Shown: piece after piece, positions 16,400 to 23,950 of the stretch | How the letters are laid out: every line of letters begins with the position of its first letter | Position numbering within the stretch: position 1 is the stretch's first letter | Source of the DNA: Planctomycetota bacterium | GTDB taxonomy: Bacteria; Planctomycetota; Planctomycetia; Pirellulales; Pirellulaceae | DNA length: 33,197 bases | Reading direction: 5' to 3' | Assembly: GCA_027622275.1 (NCBI GenBank) | Contig: JAQBZB010000077.1 | Location: 1-33,197 of the forward strand | Translations under genes and position numbers: made by a program | The notes under the pieces: generated by a model | The model's input: the letters and a program-made list of their open reading frames with translations, nothing else | Database searches by the model: none | Told to the model about the DNA's origin: nothing

Positions 16400-17955
16400 T
16401 GGGCTGCACTCTCCTGCTCAGTTACGGTCGCATCAGCTGCGTCGCTCGCCGGGTGCCCCGCCTCGGAATCGCCAGGCTCGGCGCTCGGCTGTGGTGGATC
16501 AATCGAAATAGTCTTGGTCAGCAACACCGTTTCTTTGAACCGCCACGTATAGTCCTCGCGTCTTGGATCGTTGGATGTGCCGGTACTGGCGATACGCCGA
16601 TCGTCGCTGCGCAGTGAGTCGCGCAGCTCGCTGATCTGGTCCGCTTCACGGGTAAAGCCGTCAAGCACAATTTGCGCTCCGCTCGGCTGGCGCGTGTTCA
16701 TGTTTAGCTGCGTGAAGATCGCATCTTCCGGTGGCGGGAGCTGCTTGGCCATCGCATAAAGCTCATCGAGCCAAGTGATGTCGCTGGCGAGGAAATGCTC
16801 GACGGATCTGGCGTGGGCGATACTCGTATTCGCTTCTTCCGCTTCGTCTTTCATCGCGGCCGACGCTTCTTTCACGGCTTCAATTTCAGCATCCAGGCTG
16901 GATAGCTGGAAGTAGATTCCCGCTGCCATCAAAAGTAGCGTCGCGGCAACCGCACCGCCGATCAGCGCGTGACGTTTCGTCTGGTTCGGTGCCGCGGGGC
17001 GTTTGCGGGGATGGAGGAAGTCGATCGGGTGTGTGGCCCCGGCAGCTTCATCCATCAACATCCCCAGCAGCGGGGCGAAACGGCCAGCGTGTGCGGGACG
17101 GTTGGCCTGGAGTGCCGAGTCGACCTGAATACCTTCAAACGGATCGAACAATTCGACCGCCAGCGCCAATCCACTTTCGATCTCGTGCTTCAGGGCTTGT
17201 TGATCGGTTTCATCGCCGCAGAGGATTACTTTCTCAACACGCCGTCCCCGCAACTGATTCTGGGCCGAAGCGATCGTCCGCCTGATCTCGCCGAGCAACG
17301 CCTTGGACTGGACCGCGCCGTCCTCGGCAACCGCCAATCGAACGGTTCGCATCAAGACCACTGATTCGTCAAGCATCACGGTCAGGTCGGCTTCGTCGGC
17401 CAGCAGATCGACCATCAAACGACAGGGCTGCGTCGTGCCTCGATCGTGCCGTCGCAACAGGGAAGCGGCGGCAAAAGTACGTAGTACCAACCGCTTTGGC
17501 GCGGAAGAGACGACCGCTTGGCAAGTCAAAGTGATCTGCGAGACCATGTCGGGCGAGATGGCGGCGACCAGGACGCTTAGCATGTCGTCATCGGCGGTGT
17601 CGAGGCGTACGAAATCGATTGCCCAGTCGTCTCCGATGGTCGTGAACTCGCGCATCGCTTGGAAGCGGACAAGATCGGGCAACTCTTCAGGTGGCGAAGG
17701 CGGCAAAGTCAGTTGCCGCAACTCGATGCTGGCACGTCCAACGGCGACCAGCGTCTCCGTACGCCCGAGTCCGCGAGCCACCAGTGCCTTGGCCAACTTG
17801 TCGGCAACGGTTTCGTCGGAAAAGGTTTGTCCGGGGTCACGAGGTCCGAGATCCACCGCGAAGGCCTGCTCGACGACGATGTCATCGCCATGCGTTCGCG
17901 CGACCGCAACGCGTGCTTCCCGCAGTCCCCATTCCAGTGCTAACAATTTCGCCAT
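16396..17955 (-). CDS. gspL: GspL-like protein (PilM + PilN fusion), T2SS platform
   Basis: A 519-residue protein. Residues 1-315 form a PilM/GspL actin-like cytoplasmic domain (MAKLLALEWGLREARVAV, SIELRQLTLPP, RTIASAQNQLRGRRVEKVILCGDE). IDFLHPRKRP (311-320), a PilN-like word, leads to a single membrane segment (about 329-349). A coiled coil and a ferredoxin-like periplasmic domain follow (about 355-470). The C-terminal ~35 residues are acidic and disordered. This matches the GspL plan, which recruits the GspE ATPase to the membrane. Its stop overlaps the fusion protein start by 4 bp. A gap of 91 bp containing an inverted repeat separates it from gspK. Confidence 0.85.
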   Translation of the reverse strand: MAKLLALEWGLREARVAVARTHGDDIVVEQAFAVDLGPRDPGQTFSDETVADKLAKALVARGLGRTETLVAVGRASIELRQLTLPPSPPEELPDLVRFQAMREFTTIGDDWAIDFVRLDTADDDMLSVLVAAISPDMVSQITLTCQAVVSSAPKRLVLRTFAAASLLRRHDRGTTQPCRLMVDLLADEADLTVMLDESVVLMRTVRLAVAEDGAVQSKALLGEIRRTIASAQNQLRGRRVEKVILCGDETDQQALKHEIESGLALAVELFDPFEGIQVDSALQANRPAHAGRFAPLLGMLMDEAAGATHPIDFLHPRKRPAAPNQTKRHALIGGAVAATLLLMAAGIYFQLSSLDAEIEAVKEASAAMKDEAEEANTSIAHARSVEHFLASDITWLDELYAMAKQLPPPEDAIFTQLNMNTRQPSGAQIVLDGFTREADQISELRDSLRSDDRRIASTGTSNDPRREDYTWRFKETVLLTKTISIDPPQPSAEPGDSEAGHPASDAADATVTEQESAAQ

Positions 17956-17984
17956 CTTTACGTCCTGTGTAAGAGAGGACAGAA

Positions 17985-18044
17985 GTCAGAGGTCAGGAGT
18001 CAGAAAAATAGTTGCGGCATCAGTTCTGACTTCTGACCTCTAAC
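17985..18044. repeat. Inverted repeat between gspK and gspL (type E)
   Basis: Arms 17985-18005 and 18024-18044 pair at 19 of 21 positions with an 18 nt spacer. The unit GTCAGAGGTCAGGAGTCAGAA also has internal direct GTCAG repeats. It fills most of the gap between the stop of gspK and the start of gspL. No T-run follows. Confidence 0.85.
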
Positions 18045-18046
18045 CT

Positions 18047-19693
18047 CTACGGAGCAGCTACCATGTCCAACAAATCAACGCCCAACGTCTCGAGTGCATA
18101 GCCGCGCCCCAGATGGCTGATATCTCTCCAGAATAGTTCGCGGGGCTCGGTGGTGGTAGCATCAAAAACGACTTCCGCACGCGAAGATGGCCCGCCACCC
18201 TGAAAATATCCGACGATTTGACAGCGAAATACATCGCCGCCGCCACAAATGAACGGCGTCAGGGCCTTCATTTGAGCGAGGTCTACGACCGCTTCGCCGA
18301 GCAGCCACGTCTCGTTGCTGCGGGCCACGGCATTCTCCTCGGTGACAGCAGTCCGCAGTTCGATGATCTGATCCGCGAGTTCTTCGGTCATGATCGGCTC
18401 GCTCGTGGCTGCATCAAGCGCAGGGATGCCGAGCAGCAACTCGCGAGCCGCTTCATTGATGTTGATACGACCGGGAATGGTTTCTGTCTCGCTGATCGTA
18501 CAGTTGTCCATCAGAGTCGCCAAATACGTTGCCATCGCGATGACATCATTTTGGAACGGCGAATTGACGACCACCGGTGGTTGATTATTACCACCCGGAG
18601 CACCCGGTTGATTTTGGATGCTAACGCTGGCACCAATCAGATCGAGAACCTGTGTCAAAGAAGCTTGTGGCGGTTGTGTCAGGTCCAACTGGAGGTCCGC
18701 CGCGGATTGGGCTTGGCCTTGCCCTTGCTCATTTTGGCTGTTGTTTTCGTCGGCAGGTCCATACAGTCGATAGGCAACAATAAAGTTTGCCCACTCGGCA
18801 CTGAACACTTCACTCAGTTCATCGTGCAACGCTTGCAGATCGTCGTTGTTCAAGTAGATCCGCGCAAGACCCTCCGCGGATGCATTACGCTCGCTGCTGT
18901 AGAGCGTCAAATAGGCGGACCAGCCGCGATTGAAGGTACCCGTCTCCAGGCTAGGCGTCGCTGTGCCAAGGCCAAGCGATGTCGACAGGGTCTGCTCGTG
19001 TTGATCGATCATTCCATTACGGTTAAAGTCGGCCCCGAACAGAAGTTCAGGCGTGACGCCGGCAACCAACAGCAACTCTTCCACCGTTTGCAACGGCCCA
19101 TTGCGCGGTTCGTAAGCAGGTGACAGCGTCGAGTAGTAGTCGCCAAATTCCACGCCATAGTCTCGAGGCTCGTCGTCCGGGTCGATCCAATCCAAGATGG
19201 CATCCGCAACGTCTTCGGTCATCCCCGGCAGACTCATCAAGAGCGTCCTGCCACCGTTGGGGACCGCCGTATCGGCAATCAGTAGCACGTTCATATTCAG
19301 TCGCGACGATTCATCTTCCAAGCCGTACCGGACACCGCCTGACGAGAGGCCGAGTTCGTCGAAGTACGGAGCCACGATCGTGAAAGTTCCGCGCGCCAGT
19401 GGATCTCGGTCCGGGATGACGACAGCCGCCTGAAAGTACGTGGGGTTGTTGAAATGCCCCCCCGCTTCGCGTCGCGTCGCCTCGTCGGTTGCCAAGTATT
19501 GTTTGATGGCTTCGACGCCCGACTGCACGAGCATGCGGGCCTGAAGCTGTTTTCCGTTGACAGTCGCGACGCGGCGATGAGCAAGCATCAGGTCGCTGAA
19601 CGTATAGGCGGCCAAGGCCAATACGATGACGACCACCAGGACAATGATCAACACGACGCCGTGGCGTCGTTTGGAGACGCAACGACGAGTCAT
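18047..19693 (-). CDS. gspK: Type II secretion minor pseudopilin GspK
   Basis: A 548-residue protein, larger than typical GspK (about 300-350). The prepilin-like leader (MTRRCVSKRRHG) precedes a hydrophobic helix VVLIIVLVVVIVLALAAYTF and lacks the +5 Glu, as is usual for GspK. Then comes ARMLVQSGVEAIKQYL, EDESSRLNMN, ILDWIDPDDEPRDYGVE and NGPLQTVEELLLVAGVTPELLFG, all hallmark GspK segments. Directly after is a textbook EF-hand loop (DFNRNGMIDQHE, residues 222-233). Middle insertions rich in Gln/Asn explain the extra length. GspK caps the pseudopilus with GspI and GspJ. The start overlaps gspJ by 4 bp. Confidence 0.92.
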   Translation of the reverse strand: MTRRCVSKRRHGVVLIIVLVVVIVLALAAYTFSDLMLAHRRVATVNGKQLQARMLVQSGVEAIKQYLATDEATRREAGGHFNNPTYFQAAVVIPDRDPLARGTFTIVAPYFDELGLSSGGVRYGLEDESSRLNMNVLLIADTAVPNGGRTLLMSLPGMTEDVADAILDWIDPDDEPRDYGVEFGDYYSTLSPAYEPRNGPLQTVEELLLVAGVTPELLFGADFNRNGMIDQHEQTLSTSLGLGTATPSLETGTFNRGWSAYLTLYSSERNASAEGLARIYLNNDDLQALHDELSEVFSAEWANFIVAYRLYGPADENNSQNEQGQGQAQSAADLQLDLTQPPQASLTQVLDLIGASVSIQNQPGAPGGNNQPPVVVNSPFQNDVIAMATYLATLMDNCTISETETIPGRININEAARELLLGIPALDAATSEPIMTEELADQIIELRTAVTEENAVARSNETWLLGEAVVDLAQMKALTPFICGGGDVFRCQIVGYFQGGGPSSRAEVVFDATTTEPRELFWRDISHLGRGYALETLGVDLLDMVAAP

Positions 19694-20697
19694 ATCCCAG
19701 CGGCCTCCAGCGATGTGTCCTCTTCTTCAGCCGTCGCCTGACCGGTGGCGACAGGAACAAGCAAGCGGTAGTAGTGCAGATTGCTCGGCTGGAGATCTGT
19801 TGACGTGCCGATTTGCGACGGGTCGGCTGTCAGGGCTTTCATCGAAGGGGCTTCGAGCAGCATGACGATTTGAATTGCGACGGGCAGCGTCCCTTCCACT
19901 CCGGTGTCCCATTCGTAACGCCATTCGATCCCGTCGAAATACTGAAACTCGATCGAAGCAACTTCCGCCGCCACGACTTCACCGACATCGTCCGTTCCCG
20001 CCAGCAAGCCGTTGGCGAGCGCGTACTGACTGACCGCGCGATCCAGCTGCCGCCGAACGAGGCCTCGCTGGACGACGTCCGGGTCCGTCGAGGTCAGGAC
20101 ATCTTGCTTCGTGGCCGTCATTCCGCTTGCTGAAACGGCCGCGTTACCGCTGAGAACGTAGTAAGTCACCGTTTTGATGTCACTTGGAATGTCGGTGATC
20201 TCCAGCGTCGCGTTGCTCGCGGCGAGCATCGACTGATACTCGTCGAATCGCGGCAACCGGCTGACATCCAATTGCAACTGGTATTGATTGCCGTAAATCC
20301 CCGGCTTCGATGGCAACGTGACGGAACTGGCTAGATCTTGTGAAGCAGTTGTTGCTTCGTCGGCAACGCCCGAATCGAGTGTAGCGTCTGCGTCGCCCGT
20401 TCCGCTGCTCTGCGCGGCCCCTTCCGCGATGTTCGCGATCATCTGTTCCAGCCCGGACAGGTCTTGTTCATACTCCTGAACCGTATTGCGAATGTCGTCG
20501 GCAATGATCTTCAGGACGGCCCGCGCGAGCTGTGATTCTTCGATTTGCTGGCGGCGTGAATCAAACGAACGGAGGTGCAGATCAACTGCCATACTGATCG
20601 CCATGAGAATCACGATCGTCAAGCCGAGTGCCAGCATTAACTCGAGGAGCGTGAAGCCGACTTGTTGAATCGAAGAGTTCTTGCACGCTGGAAACAA
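19690..20697 (-). CDS. gspJ: Type II secretion minor pseudopilin GspJ
   Basis: 335 residues from a TTG start with GGA 8 nt upstream. This gives a 14-residue leader before G|FTLLELMLALGLTIVILMAISMAVDLHLRSF, the processing site and transmembrane stalk of a pseudopilin. The +5 Glu is present. After the stalk come LARAVLKIIADDIRNTVQEYE and a beta-rich C-terminal half (VASIEFQYFDGIEWRYEWDT) typical of GspJ. The frame also opens at a GTG at 20925 overlapping the end of gspI, but the extra 76 residues translate a palindromic repeat, so the TTG start is preferred. GspJ joins GspI and GspK in the tip complex. Confidence 0.85.
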   Translation of the reverse strand: MFPACKNSSIQQVGFTLLELMLALGLTIVILMAISMAVDLHLRSFDSRRQQIEESQLARAVLKIIADDIRNTVQEYEQDLSGLEQMIANIAEGAAQSSGTGDADATLDSGVADEATTASQDLASSVTLPSKPGIYGNQYQLQLDVSRLPRFDEYQSMLAASNATLEITDIPSDIKTVTYYVLSGNAAVSASGMTATKQDVLTSTDPDVVQRGLVRRQLDRAVSQYALANGLLAGTDDVGEVVAAEVASIEFQYFDGIEWRYEWDTGVEGTLPVAIQIVMLLEAPSMKALTADPSQIGTSTDLQPSNLHYYRLLVPVATGQATAEEEDTSLEAAGI

Positions 20698-20706
20698 ATT
20701 GTCGGT

Positions 20707-20895
20707 CCGTTGGCCCTTTAGCTTAGTTGGAGGCCGGTGACCCAGCCCGTTGGGCTGGGCTAGGCAAATTGATCGGCCGTTGGCCCGAAGGCGAAATCGA
20801 AGGCTGGGTTGGTAGGGGCAAAGCCCCGGACATTTGCCGAGCCCAGCCCAACGGGCTGGGTTCGCGACATCAAGGCGACTGTGCAGGGCCAACGG
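20707..20895. repeat. Long composite palindrome between gspI and gspJ (type C)
   Basis: Positions 20740-20769 pair with 20832-20861 at 29 of 30 bases. The inner word CCCAGCCCGTTGGGCTGGG is itself palindromic. An outer 11 bp pair (20707-20717 with 20885-20895, CCGTTGGCCCT) encloses it. The 62 nt spacer holds another copy of CCGTTGGCCC and a ggggc-aaa-gcccc hairpin. The unit fills the whole 220 bp between the gspI stop and the TTG start of gspJ. Confidence 0.88.
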
Positions 20896-20917
20896 CCCAA
20901 CCGTTTGCGGATATTCG

Positions 20918-21418
20918 TTACCCACCGGCTCCTCCCGTCGTCGTTGACGATTCGGCCGTCAGTGCCGCGACACTTGGATCGATCATCCAACGCGTGGCTG
21001 AAAAGGAGACCGGACGGGAGAAGATTTCAGGGTTCTGTTCGATTCGTACCCAGACGGACGACAGACCTGCCTGGTCGATCGGCGAGACAATGATCGAGTA
21101 CCGCCATTCCTGTTGATACTGCAGGTCGCTGACCGCGACCGGCTCGATCGATTGCAGGGGCAGGAAACCGAGCTGGATTTCGGCCATCGTCGACTCACAA
21201 ATCAACTGAGCGGTAGTCAGGTCACGAGCCATCTCCGCGTTTCGCGCGCCAATCCGCATCAACTCGCCGATCGCGGCGAGTGCGCCGCCCAAAATCGCGA
21301 GCGCGAGCATCACCTCGAGCAGCGATAAGCCGCATGGTGGCTTTGCGCTCCGCGAATAGATCGCTTTCGCGGAGCGAAAGCCGACCACGCGTCGAGATGT
21401 GAGTCGCGTGGCACTCAT
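20918..21418 (-). CDS. gspI: Type II secretion minor pseudopilin GspI
   Basis: A 166-residue prepilin-like protein. The cleavage context is PPCG|LSLLEVMLALAILGGALAAIGELMRIG with the +5 Glu, then AEMARDLTTAQLICESTMAEIQLGFLP, the usual GspI segment. The globular part is short (to VAALTAESSTTTGGAGG). The leader is about 30 residues, and part of it (FRSAKAIYSRSAKPP) is encoded by the palindromic repeat at 21339-21382, so an insertion has lengthened it. The ATG overlaps the gspH stop by 4 bp. Normal leaders are about 6-12 residues. Confidence 0.9.
   Translation of the reverse strand: MSATRLTSRRVVGFRSAKAIYSRSAKPPCGLSLLEVMLALAILGGALAAIGELMRIGARNAEMARDLTTAQLICESTMAEIQLGFLPLQSIEPVAVSDLQYQQEWRYSIIVSPIDQAGLSSVWVRIEQNPEIFSRPVSFSATRWMIDPSVAALTAESSTTTGGAGG
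21339..21382. repeat. Inverted repeat inside the gspI leader coding region (type B)
   Basis: The arms are 21339-21356 and 21366-21382. The left arm carries one bulged G and otherwise pairs fully, with a 9 nt spacer. The core TTCGCTCCGCGAA is shared with the repeat at 23882-23946. It lies in frame within the N-terminal leader of gspI. Confidence 0.8.
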
Positions 21419-22056
21419 TCGACCTGTTCTCCGGACAGGAGATCGCTGACGTAAACGACCCCGGTCAGGCCACGCAACGTCAGTTTGATGTAGCGTTCGC
21501 GAAGATTCTTCACGAACAATCGTGCCGTCGATGACGTCCCATCGGGATAGAAAAAGATCGGTGACGACATCGTTGCGTCTTGGTTCTGCAAGGCGTCCGT
21601 CCCCTGAACGGCGAGCAGCTCGCGGGCCGCTTGCGTCGTATCACTCGTGACGAACACAATGCCTTCGGGCAGATGCTTCATCGCGGCCGAAGCGCCTGGG
21701 CCGGACATCATCGCGGTCGGTGCCGCAGCTGGTGCCCCGAGACCACCGGCACCGGTCAGCTGGGACGATTCGAGATAGTCTTCATCCGAGTACCACGGTT
21801 CGACTTGGTAACCGTCTGCGTCCGGTTCGTACCGAAAGACATAGGTCCGCCCCGACTCCATTGCCAGGGCTCTCGCCTTCGTCCATTCCGCGCGAAGCTG
21901 ATCCGCCGATTTACGCAGCCGGTGATTCTCGAGCGGGCGGCTGACGGTTGGCATCGTCATCGCGGCAATCGCGACGAGCAGCCCCAGTACCAACAACATC
22001 TCCAACAGCGTGATACCACGGCGGCGGGTCGACATTGTTTTCAGGTGCGTCGTCAT
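21415..22056 (-). CDS. gspH: Type II secretion minor pseudopilin GspH
   Basis: 213 residues from the ATG at 22056; an ATG at 22035 (MSTRRRG leader) is also possible. The cleavage site is RRRG|ITLLEMLLVLGLLVAIAAMTMPTVSR, with +5 Glu. RKSADQLRAEWTKARALAMESGRTYVFRYEP follows, the classic GspH helix. A Gly/Ala-rich loop (about 110-140) precedes the C-terminal beta part (IKLTLRGLTGVVYVSDLLSG). No strong ribosome site is seen upstream. GspH is a minor pseudopilin near the tip-pseudopilus junction. It overlaps gspI by 4 bp. Confidence 0.88.
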   Translation of the reverse strand: MTTHLKTMSTRRRGITLLEMLLVLGLLVAIAAMTMPTVSRPLENHRLRKSADQLRAEWTKARALAMESGRTYVFRYEPDADGYQVEPWYSDEDYLESSQLTGAGGLGAPAAAPTAMMSGPGASAAMKHLPEGIVFVTSDTTQAARELLAVQGTDALQNQDATMSSPIFFYPDGTSSTARLFVKNLRERYIKLTLRGLTGVVYVSDLLSGEQVE

Positions 22057-22076
22057 TGGCAATGCATCAGCTGGCC

Positions 22077-22135
22077 GTTGCGACAAGCATTCGCGCCTGA
22101 CAATTCCCTCTGACGGACTTCAGAATGCTCGCAAC
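22077..22135. repeat. Imperfect inverted repeat between gspG and gspH
   Basis: Word gttgcga-caa-gcattc (22077-22092) pairs with gaatgctcgcaac (22123-22135): 13 bp with a 3 nt bulge. It occupies most of the 86 bp gap between the gspG stop and the gspH start. It is weaker than the other repeats and could be a chance hairpin. Confidence 0.5.
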
Positions 22136-22142
22136 AACGATG

Positions 22143-22553
22143 TTATTGGACCTTGACGTCGTCGTCCGTCCCATCTTGGCCATCGACTCCAAACGACCAG
22201 ACTTCGAACGAGTCGCCTTCCGATTTGTATTGGTAAGGGCGCGACCACGGGTCGGGCGCGATTTCATTCTCGGCGTAACCGGACCACTTCGTGCTATCAG
22301 AAAGATCACCGGGAGCCGTGTGCAGGGCGGCCAATCCCTGCGAAGTCGACGGATAGCTGCCGATGTCGATGTGATACTGGTCCAGCAATTGACCGATGGC
22401 GAGGATCTGGACCGTGGCAATTTTTTCGTTCGCCTTGCTTTGGGTCTTCGAATAGTAGACGGTGACCGTGGATCCCAAAATCACCAGGATCGTGAGCACC
22501 AAGAGGACTTCCAGCAGCGTAAAACCGTGCGGGCGACGTTTGCGGCGTTTCAT
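22143..22553 (-). CDS. gspG: Type II secretion major pseudopilin GspG
   Basis: A 136-residue protein of standard GspG size. The leader MKRRKRRPHG precedes FTLLEVLLVLTILVILGSTVTVYYSKTQ with the +5 Glu. After the stalk come DQYHIDIGSYPSTSQGLAALHTAP, DPWSRPYQYKSEGDSFEVWSFGVDG and the Asp-rich end GQDGTDDDVKVQ. In known GspG structures this C-terminal region binds a calcium ion that stabilises the pilin. It polymerises into the pseudopilus that pushes substrates through GspD. It has the best ribosome site of the operon (AAGGAG, 9 nt before the ATG), fitting a major structural subunit. Confidence 0.96.
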   Translation of the reverse strand: MKRRKRRPHGFTLLEVLLVLTILVILGSTVTVYYSKTQSKANEKIATVQILAIGQLLDQYHIDIGSYPSTSQGLAALHTAPGDLSDSTKWSGYAENEIAPDPWSRPYQYKSEGDSFEVWSFGVDGQDGTDDDVKVQ

Positions 22554-22562
22554 AATATTTGA

Positions 22563-22568
22563 CTCCTT
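22563..22568 (-). promoter_or_regulatory. Strong ribosome binding site of gspG
   Basis: On the minus strand AAGGAG lies 9 nt before the gspG ATG, a near-perfect Shine-Dalgarno sequence. Most other genes of the operon lack one and rely on overlap coupling, so this probably raises GspG output relative to its neighbours. Confidence 0.75.
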
Positions 22569-22661
22569 AATCTCAACCCATGTGTTCGTTGGTCGTTTTC
22601 ATTTCGCCAGGTTCCTTCGTTGTGAAACGTAGGGAATCCCGTCTGTCTACAATCTGTTCGT

Positions 22662-23867
22662 CTAAACGGTCACGCTCATCTTGATCACGGGAAGCAGCAG
22701 CGCCATGACGACGATCAGCACGATTCCCGCCAAAATCAGCAACAATATCGGCTCGATCAATCGCACGGCCAGCTCCAACCGCCGTTCGGTGCGGCGTTCC
22801 AAGCCGTCGGCGATCTCGACGAGCACCTTATCCAGTGTATTCGATTCTTCCGCCACCGAGATCATCTCGACGACGGTCTTTGGAAAATAGCCCGAGGTCG
22901 CCAACGGTGCAGCCAGCGTTTGGCCTGACGAAATGTTCTCCGAAGCAGCCGCGATCGCCTCCGACAAGACTCGATTTCCCGCCGCATCCCGGCTGACTTC
23001 GAGTGACTTTAGAATCGGGACGCCGTTACGCAGCATCGTGCCCAGCACGCGGCAGAATCTCGCCACGGCCAGATTCTGGAAAATATTCCCCAGCAACGGA
23101 ATCTTCAGCTTCCATCGGTCGGCGATCTTACGACCGGCTTCCGTCGCCAGCCGGGCGCGTGCGACAAACAGCCCGATGACGGCGGCCACGAGCATGATCC
23201 AGCCATATTGCCGAATCGAAGCGCTGAACCAGAGCAGCCAATCGGTCATGATCGGCAATTCGCCACGCTCGCGAAGACTATCAAAGACACTGGCGAACTT
23301 CGGTACAAAGTAAACGATCAGGATCGAGACCACCACGCTGCCGACAACCGTGAGAAAGATGGGGTAGGCAAGAGCGCCCGTCGTGCGGCTTTTCAAGTCT
23401 TCGTAGTCTTCGGTGAAGGTGGCGACACGATCGAGCGCTTCTTCCAGAAAGCCGCCTTCGCCGCCCGCTTTGACCATGTTGATGGCCAGCTCGCTGAAGA
23501 CGCGCGGGTACCGCGAAATTGCCTCGCCAAACGTCGTGCCGTCTTCGACGCGACGATAGACGTCGTCGAGAACTTCCTTGAGCACGACGTGGGACGTCTG
23601 ATCTCGAATCACACCGATCGAACGCAACAACGGCACGCCGCTGCGCAACAGCGAAGCCAATTGGCTGTAGGTGACGGCCATCGTCTGGCCGCTGACGCGC
23701 CGCGTAAACGCACTCTTTTGCGAGGCGGTCTTTTGCTGCAAGATCGCGAGCGGAAAGAGCTGCTGCGACGAGAGATTGGCAACGGCCTCTCGCTCGGTTT
23801 GCGCGAACAGCGTCCCCGTGACCTTTTGGCCCTCGAAGTTTCTCGCGGTGTAAGCAAAGTCAGGCAT
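22662..23867 (-). CDS. gspF: Type II secretion inner-membrane platform protein GspF
   Basis: A 401-residue protein with a GspF/PilC plan. The N-terminal word is MPDFAYTARNFEGQKVTG. Two T2SF domains follow (about 66-190 and 269-390), each starting with a conserved helix (QLASLLRSGVPLLRSIGVI and RVLGTMLRNGVPILKSLEVS). Membrane segments lie near 160-187, 212-240 and 370-397. The acidic-Gly motif GGEGGFLEEALDRVA is also typical. It forms the inner-membrane core driven by GspE. The ATG has no ribosome site, and the palindrome at 23882-23946 lies just upstream. Confidence 0.95.
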   Translation of the reverse strand: MPDFAYTARNFEGQKVTGTLFAQTEREAVANLSSQQLFPLAILQQKTASQKSAFTRRVSGQTMAVTYSQLASLLRSGVPLLRSIGVIRDQTSHVVLKEVLDDVYRRVEDGTTFGEAISRYPRVFSELAINMVKAGGEGGFLEEALDRVATFTEDYEDLKSRTTGALAYPIFLTVVGSVVVSILIVYFVPKFASVFDSLRERGELPIMTDWLLWFSASIRQYGWIMLVAAVIGLFVARARLATEAGRKIADRWKLKIPLLGNIFQNLAVARFCRVLGTMLRNGVPILKSLEVSRDAAGNRVLSEAIAAASENISSGQTLAAPLATSGYFPKTVVEMISVAEESNTLDKVLVEIADGLERRTERRLELAVRLIEPILLLILAGIVLIVVMALLLPVIKMSVTV

Positions 23868-23881
23868 GGTTCGTTCTTGTC

Positions 23882-23946
23882 ACGTGGCCGTTCGCTCCGC
23901 GAACGATAATCCAAAACTCCGTCGTTCGCGGAGCGAACGGCCACGT
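23882..23946. repeat. Perfect 25 bp inverted repeat between gspE and gspF (type B)
   Basis: Arms 23882-23906 and 23922-23946 are exact reverse complements with a 15 nt spacer. The core TTCGCTCCGCGAACG is shared with the repeat in the gspI leader. It fills the 83 bp gap from the gspE stop to the gspF start and would place a stable hairpin about 15 nt before the gspF ATG. Confidence 0.92.
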
Positions 23947-23950
23947 CGTG

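Noticed and set aside
18218-19123. 301-codon open frame opposite gspK
   Set aside because: It is antisense to an unambiguous GspK, and its composition is typical of complementary-strand translation.
23882-23946. Rho-independent terminator inside the gsp operon
   Set aside because: The stem is long and perfect but no T-run follows on either strand, and the operon continues with gspF 15 bp later.
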